Positions 59,628 through 64,000 of a stretch of DNA of 64,000 nt are shown here, one piece after another (position 1 is the first letter of the stretch; each line of letters opens with the position of its first letter). Location of the stretch: positions 124,001 through 188,000 of the forward strand of contig JANQPT010000003.1 of NCBI GenBank assembly GCA_028285345.1, read 5' to 3'. Made by a program: the position numbers and the translations under genes. Under the pieces are notes generated by a model. The model saw only the letters and a list, made by a program, of their open reading frames with translations. It made no database searches and was not told the origin of the DNA. The stretch comes from Planctomycetales bacterium (lineage in GTDB: Bacteria > Planctomycetota > Planctomycetia > Planctomycetales > Planctomycetaceae).

Positions 59628-61400
59628 TCACTCCCGGTCTTCGGCCACTCCCGCGCGGGTCATGGCGTCTTCGAGGAAGTAGTTGATGTCCTCGGCTTCG
59701 TCGGCGTGCAGAATGTTGTATGCGTGGGCGGCGCTGCGGGCGTGGTACAACTGTTCGCGGAGGTTGACGTCGCGTGTGATCGCCGTGGCAAAGGCGGCGA
59801 GGACTTCCAGATGGCGTTTGCGGTCCGTCTTGGGCGTTGCCAGCAAAAGCACGGCGTGCACCGGACGTCCATCGGGGGCACCGAGATTCAGACCTTTCGA
59901 GCTGATGCCCAACATGCCGGTCATTTCTTCGCCGTCATCCAGGATTGCGTGCGGGATCATCAGGCCTTCCGCGAGGCAGGTAGTCTCCTGATCTTCACGC
60001 TCCAGCACGATCTGCAGAAACTCCTCTTGCGGAACCGAGGGCTTGACCTTCGTCGTATAGAGTTGCGCGACCAACGATTCAATCACCTCTCGTTTCGAGG
60101 AGCCGGAGATATTGACGGAAATGTGATGTTCGTCCAAGAAGTCGAGCAACCGCGGCATGTCTTTGCCGGTTTCTCCAGCCTGCGAGAGGGCAAACCGCGT
60201 TCCGCTGGGACCGACCAGTTGATTGACGGCCAGCGCAGCCAAACCGACGGTGGTGACCGTCTCGGACATTCCGCTTAACGCCGGCGAAGCCTGGACCAGC
60301 AAAATCAACCCCACCGCCACGCCGCCGTGGGGGATCAGCGACAATCCCAGATAGTTGCGGACACGGGTCGGGACACCCGCGATGGACATTGCCGCAAACG
60401 CCCCCGCGTACTTGCCGAGGAATCTCGCAATGAAATAGAGCGCGACCAATCCTGCTGCTCCCAACACCAAACTAAAATCGAGTTTCATGCCGGCCAACGT
60501 ATAGAATGCGGCGAACAGGACGCCCCCGATGGAGTGAAGATAGGCTTCGGTGGAGAGAACGGTATCGTGCCGCACATTGGAAACGACAATGCCGGCGAAC
60601 GTGCAGGCCAGGATTCCGGACGCGCCCCAGCCAACCGCCCCGCCCCACGCGCCCAAGATGACGGCCACCATCGTCGGTCCCAAGAAAGCGGGTCCGACGA
60701 CCGTACGCGTCAGACCCAAGGCAAACAGCGCACTGCCGGCCCCCACGAAGAATGCGAAGCCGAATTCGCGTGCGACTGAAGCAAGCGCCGAAGGACCGGC
60801 GGTGTGCAGCGCGGTTACGCCGCTGCCTCCGTCGGCGAGATACGACGCCGCGAAGGCAAAAATGCCCACCGCCACCATATCGATCAAGGCGACGGCGGCG
60901 ACGAGCGTGCGGGTGAGAATCCCTTTGGCCCGCGCTTCCTGGACGACGAGAACTGTTGTGCCGGGTGCGCCCGCGATCGCGATTGCAGCCAATATTAAGC
61001 AGACGTCAAATGTCATCTGTTCCGGCGCCATCAACCCTCCGACAAAGAACAATGCCAATACGACAACCGTTGGCGTAACAACTGCTTCGCCCAGCAACAG
61101 CAATGCGAGCCGTTTCCCGGCATTTCGCAGGCTCGCAAAGTGCAGCGCCGCGCCAACCGTGAACGCGATGTACCCCAGCACGAAATTCATGTACTGGTCG
61201 AAGCTCTTCACGGCCTGGGACGTCAATCCACTGACGGCACTGTGCTGCGGTTCCAGCGCCCGTATCAAAATGCCGGTGCAGATCCATCCGGTCACTTTCG
61301 GCAAGCCGATCCGACCGACCAGTTCTCCGCCGACGATGCCGGCGACGAGAACGAGGGCCAGTTGATACAGCGGTTCATCTGCAGTGAAATGGACATCCAT
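59628..61400 (-). CDS. Cation/proton antiporter (CPA2-like) fused to a PTS EIIA domain
   Basis: A 590-residue protein. I choose the ATG at 61400 (MDVHFTADEPLYQLALVLVA); a longer frame enters the end of the PQQ gene. The first 410 residues are a 12-13-helix antiporter of the KefB/NhaA-like superfamily (LPKVTGWICTGILI, LAAIAIAGAPGTTVLVVQEA, VALIDMVAVGIFAF). The last 150 are a type-2 PTS EIIA (fructose/nitrogen type): LDEHHISVNISGSSKREVIE, and the phosphorylatable His in AEGLMIPHAILDDGEEMTGM, then VHAVLLLATPKTDRKRHLEV. A PTS phosphorelay could thus control cation export. No other PTS gene is here. It lies 28 bp after the PQQ gene on the same strand. Confidence 0.92.
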   Translation of the reverse strand: MDVHFTADEPLYQLALVLVAGIVGGELVGRIGLPKVTGWICTGILIRALEPQHSAVSGLTSQAVKSFDQYMNFVLGYIAFTVGAALHFASLRNAGKRLALLLLGEAVVTPTVVVLALFFVGGLMAPEQMTFDVCLILAAIAIAGAPGTTVLVVQEARAKGILTRTLVAAVALIDMVAVGIFAFAASYLADGGSGVTALHTAGPSALASVAREFGFAFFVGAGSALFALGLTRTVVGPAFLGPTMVAVILGAWGGAVGWGASGILACTFAGIVVSNVRHDTVLSTEAYLHSIGGVLFAAFYTLAGMKLDFSLVLGAAGLVALYFIARFLGKYAGAFAAMSIAGVPTRVRNYLGLSLIPHGGVAVGLILLVQASPALSGMSETVTTVGLAALAVNQLVGPSGTRFALSQAGETGKDMPRLLDFLDEHHISVNISGSSKREVIESLVAQLYTTKVKPSVPQEEFLQIVLEREDQETTCLAEGLMIPHAILDDGEEMTGMLGISSKGLNLGAPDGRPVHAVLLLATPKTDRKRHLEVLAAFATAITRDVNLREQLYHARSAAHAYNILHADEAEDINYFLEDAMTRAGVAEDRE

Positions 61401-61428
61401 GAATTGCGGCTTTCCGAGAGAATTCAGC

Positions 61429-62688
61429 TTATGAACCGAGACAGAACATGTGGCCGTCGGTACGAATGAAGATTTTGCCGCCGGAGATGGCAGGTGTGGC
61501 GTTGCAATTGTCGCCAAGTTTGTTGCGGGCAATTTCTTCGTACTTATCGGGATTCGGCTTGAACACCAGGGTGGTTCCGTCCTGGTTGGTCACGTACAGC
61601 AAGCCCCCGGCGCCGACGATCGATCCCCAATTGGCGCCGACTCCACGATTGCTCCAGCGGACTTTGCCGGTCTGTGGATCGAGACATTGGATCGCCGGAG
61701 CCCCGGCGTTGGGCCGGTAGATGAATCCATCCACCGCCACCCCGCTGCCAATACTCTGCGGGCTATTCTCCTTGCGGTAGAGTCGGTGCGTCTTGGTGAC
61801 ATCGTTTGAGCCGCCGAGCCGGATTCCGATCGTCGGGCCGCGGTAGCCGCCGGTGACGAAACAGACATTGTCGGCAATAACAGGTGAGGAGTAGGCGAGA
61901 CTTCCGCGGCTATGAGGGATCCCGCTGCAGGACCAGATGATGGCGCCCGATTCGGGATCGTACGCGTTGACGCGTGTTGGCATCATGCAGATGATTAGAT
62001 CCTTGCCATTCACCGACGTGACGACCGGCGTGCACCACGAGCCCATTGGGTTTTTGTCCTCCCGGCGGTTTCCGTCGCCTTCGACCGGCTCGGGTGTGGA
62101 CCAAATTTCGTCGCCGTTAGCGGGATTGATGGCGGTTAGAAAGACGTTCTTGCCGGGACCGGCGTGCAGAATGATTCTGTCGCGGTAGAAAAATGGGGAG
62201 GCGGCATAGCCCCACATGTGGCGAAATTCGCCCAGATTGCGCGACCACAATTCGTTTCCGTCCAGGTCATAGCAATACAGCCCGGCCGAGCCGTGAAAGA
62301 CGACCACACGTTTGCCGTCGCTGGCCGGTGTTGATCCGCAGTAGGGGTTGGTCTTATGGGTCGGCATCTGTTCATCGATGCTCACGGTCCGCACCCAGAG
62401 CTTGTCGCCGTTTTTTGCGTCGAAGCAATACAGGCTTCGCTGTTTGCCCTCCGCATCTTCCGCACTGGTCACAAACACGCGGCCAGCGGCGACGATTGGG
62501 CTGCCGTTTCCGGGTCGGGGGAGATCCGCCTTCCAAGCGACATTTTCGGTTGCGCTCCATTGAACCGGTGCCGATGATTCTTTCGAGAGACCATCACCGT
62601 TTGGTCCGCGAAAGGACGGCCAATCGTCAGCACACAACGGAGCAGCGGCGGCAACGAGTAACAGCGTTGACAACAGACATCGGTCCAT
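61429..62688 (-). CDS. Exported PQQ-type beta-propeller protein
   Basis: A 419-residue protein. The ATG at 62688 follows GGGAG by 7 nt. A signal peptide (MDRCLLSTLLLVAAAAPLCA) precedes DDWPSFRGPNGDGLSKESSA, the usual opening of planctomycete PQQ-like propellers. Blades of the form G.V.W....G.......V....V....... follow (NGDKLWVRTVSI, GNELWSRNLG, TGKVRWSNRG). Such proteins lack the catalytic Asp/Glu set of true PQQ dehydrogenases and are thought to be structural or binding proteins. It is the first gene of a pair with the antiporter-EIIA, 28 bp apart, but a functional link is unclear. Confidence 0.92.
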   Translation of the reverse strand: MDRCLLSTLLLVAAAAPLCADDWPSFRGPNGDGLSKESSAPVQWSATENVAWKADLPRPGNGSPIVAAGRVFVTSAEDAEGKQRSLYCFDAKNGDKLWVRTVSIDEQMPTHKTNPYCGSTPASDGKRVVVFHGSAGLYCYDLDGNELWSRNLGEFRHMWGYAASPFFYRDRIILHAGPGKNVFLTAINPANGDEIWSTPEPVEGDGNRREDKNPMGSWCTPVVTSVNGKDLIICMMPTRVNAYDPESGAIIWSCSGIPHSRGSLAYSSPVIADNVCFVTGGYRGPTIGIRLGGSNDVTKTHRLYRKENSPQSIGSGVAVDGFIYRPNAGAPAIQCLDPQTGKVRWSNRGVGANWGSIVGAGGLLYVTNQDGTTLVFKPNPDKYEEIARNKLGDNCNATPAISGGKIFIRTDGHMFCLGS

Positions 62689-62756
62689 GAGAATTCTCCC
62701 AATGTAGTGCTGCGGATGTGGGATCGATCGTTTTTCTCAGCGTGCACTGGCAATTG

Positions 62757-64000
62757 TCACGGCTTGAGGAAATCGCGTTCGTTGAATTCAACGCGTAGTC
62801 CGCCTGAGGCGAACAGCCAAACTGTACCGGGTTGCGGTTCAAAGACGTAGGGATACGCCATCCAGAGTCCCGGTTTTTTGGCAATCACGACCGGCTCGGT
62901 CCATTCGGTTCCGGAAGGATCGCCGATCGACAACGACACCTCCTCGCGGCACCAACTGACCGGCGTGGCGGACCATTTGCCGATGCGCCGCCGATAGTCG
63001 GCCTGCCCTTCCGGGGCGACACGATTCCAGATGAGCAGCAACCGCCCGCTGTCAAGCTGATGGAGAAACGCCGGCGAACTGCTGGCATCGAAGCGGCTGG
63101 GGCGCGTCTCGCGGAAGAATCGTCCCTCCGCGTCGGAGTACGCAGCCCACAAGTAATCCAGATTCGTCCGCATCAACATCATGACGCGTCCGTCGGAGAG
63201 TTGCGCGATCGTCGGTTCAAAGTTGCCGGCGTGGTTCCCCAGGTCGCCGATGTCGAGCGTGTTGCCTTTCTGCCAGGTTTTACCGTCGTCACTCGAAACA
63301 TAGGTCCGCGTGATGTTCGTGTTGCGGTCAAACAAGAACTCTTGCACGGGAACGACGACGTTGCCGTTGCTGGTCTGAATCAAATTGACCATCGCGCCGC
63401 AGTAGCCGCCGTAGATCATTTGTACGTCGCTCCACGTGCGGCCCTCGTCGGTCGATCTTAACGTCCAGACTTCCCGGCGTCCGGCGACGGCTTTCTGCTG
63501 CTCGTCATCCCACTTGAGGTGCACGCTGTTTTTGGCGTTGATGGTCACGGCAATCAGTACATTGTCGCGGGTCCTCAGCAGCAGCGCGCCGGAATAGGAG
63601 AATTCATTGGGGTAGCGGTCAGACTGCACCTGCCCCTGTCGCGACTCCCAGGTTTGTCCTCCATCGCGGCTGATCATCAGATTTCGTCCCGACAAATAGG
63701 CGAGCGCGCCGTCGGCCAGTTTGACGTAGTTCGCTTTTCGCAACTCCGGCCGCCAGGTGAGACGCGGGTCCAATTCGGCGCCGTACGAATTGATATTTCC
63801 CGGCGCATACGGCTGCAACGAATCCGCCGCGACCGTGAACTCCGAGACCCATAACTCTCCCGTACCGGGGAACAGCGAAACTGGGCCGACATCCTCGCCC
63901 AGCAGCTTGTGACGATGGATTGACTTGCCGTCGATGAAGAACTCGACCGAGCCCTGTTTGCCGACCGCTTCCAGCAGGAACGGTTTGCCCGGTTTGATGA
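62757..64000 (-). CDS. Sialidase-like (BNR repeat) beta-propeller protein, 5' end cut by window
   Basis: The frame is open to the right edge, so the start lies outside. The part at the edge reads KPFLLEAVGKQGSVEFFIDG and GTGELWVSEFTVAADSLQPY, like a LamG/concanavalin-type domain that often precedes a propeller. The rest has bacterial neuraminidase (BNR/Asp-box) repeats: SRDGGQTWESR, STDEGRTWSDV, SSDDGKTWQKG (S-x-D-x-G-x-T-W). NHAGNFEPTIAQLSDGRVMM and RLLLIWNRVAP are further blades. Sialidase-fold proteins act on glycans, but the catalytic Arg triad cannot be confirmed. It lies 68 bp upstream of the PQQ gene, same strand. Confidence 0.9.
   Translation of the reverse strand, partial: IKPGKPFLLEAVGKQGSVEFFIDGKSIHRHKLLGEDVGPVSLFPGTGELWVSEFTVAADSLQPYAPGNINSYGAELDPRLTWRPELRKANYVKLADGALAYLSGRNLMISRDGGQTWESRQGQVQSDRYPNEFSYSGALLLRTRDNVLIAVTINAKNSVHLKWDDEQQKAVAGRREVWTLRSTDEGRTWSDVQMIYGGYCGAMVNLIQTSNGNVVVPVQEFLFDRNTNITRTYVSSDDGKTWQKGNTLDIGDLGNHAGNFEPTIAQLSDGRVMMLMRTNLDYLWAAYSDAEGRFFRETRPSRFDASSSPAFLHQLDSGRLLLIWNRVAPEGQADYRRRIGKWSATPVSWCREEVSLSIGDPSGTEWTEPVVIAKKPGLWMAYPYVFEPQPGTVWLFASGGLRVEFNERDFLKP

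Noticed and set aside
60550-61365. Plus-strand open frame of 271 codons rich in Ala/Pro/Thr
   Set aside because: Antisense to the antiporter gene; low-complexity composition from complementing a hydrophobic gene.
1-64000. CRISPR array, rRNA or tRNA genes
   Set aside because: No regularly spaced identical repeats, no rRNA-like stretches and no complete cloverleaf were seen on reading either strand.

Overview
The window reads as a chromosomal segment of a planctomycete (Planctomycetota, Planctomycetaceae-like). This rests on family content: an ECF sigma factor paired with a giant Ser/Thr kinase carrying WD40 and LRR repeats, a secreted sulfatase, a ceramidase-like protein, a PQQ-type beta-propeller, a sialidase-like beta-propeller, a TIGR03067-like domain and integrase tails of planctomycete type. 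No rRNA, tRNA or CRISPR array was seen. Genus-level placement is not possible from the sequence alone.

Region 1 (1-11.2 kb) is accessory DNA. Three degenerate copies of a roughly 130-bp repeat (about 694, 2073 and 10678) each sit 30-39 bp past the 3' end of a member of one small paralogous gene family, all in one orientation. The rightmost is fused to the C-terminal tail of a decayed integrase. Between the second and third repeats lies a complete-looking heavy-metal RND operon on the minus strand: His-rich exported protein, lipoprotein, tandem-duplicated membrane-fusion adaptor, CusA/CzcA-type pump. It is followed by a COQ4-like gene. This looks like an integrated metal-resistance island.

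Region 2 (11.2-21.5 kb) holds a secreted LRR protein, an ECF sigma factor, a 1405-residue kinase-WD40-LRR protein, two paralogous beta-sandwich proteins (one with a histone-like basic tail) and a protein with an L,D-transpeptidase-like motif.

Region 3 (21.7-31.5 kb) is the most striking part: an NAD/ADP-ribose locus. pncB-nadE is preceded by a 21-bp palindrome overlapping the ribosome binding site region, and two related palindromes precede nrtR. The nrtR transcription unit continues with an ADP-ribosylglycohydrolase, a nucleoside deoxyribosyltransferase-like protein, nicotinamidase, a NADAR protein, a bacterial-type PARG, a cytosolic protein built like a major vault protein (N-terminal repeats, SPFH-like domain, long terminal helix) and an ADP-ribose-type Nudix hydrolase. 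Together these would break down ADP-ribosyl conjugates and recycle the pieces to NAD, but no ADP-ribosyltransferase is encoded here. The combination of a vault-like shell protein with PARG-type enzymes recalls the eukaryotic vault, whose partner is a PARP.

Region 4 (31.5-64 kb) is mostly ordinary chromosome: ceramidase-like enzyme, outer-membrane proteins, VIT/MbfA-like transporter, CorA, type II NADH dehydrogenase, TPR-like secreted protein, sulfatase, membrane-anchored MutS-like ATPase, a macrodomain mini-operon, a methyltransferase, an aminotransferase, a PDZ/S41-like protein, a DcaP-like porin, an HExxH protein, PhoD, a CBS-HEPN protein, two cation/proton antiporters (one fused to a PTS EIIA domain), a membrane protein with a TIGR03067-like tail, a PQQ propeller, and a sialidase-like gene running off the right edge. 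Two intergenic hairpin clusters occur near 45.4 and 48.5 kb.
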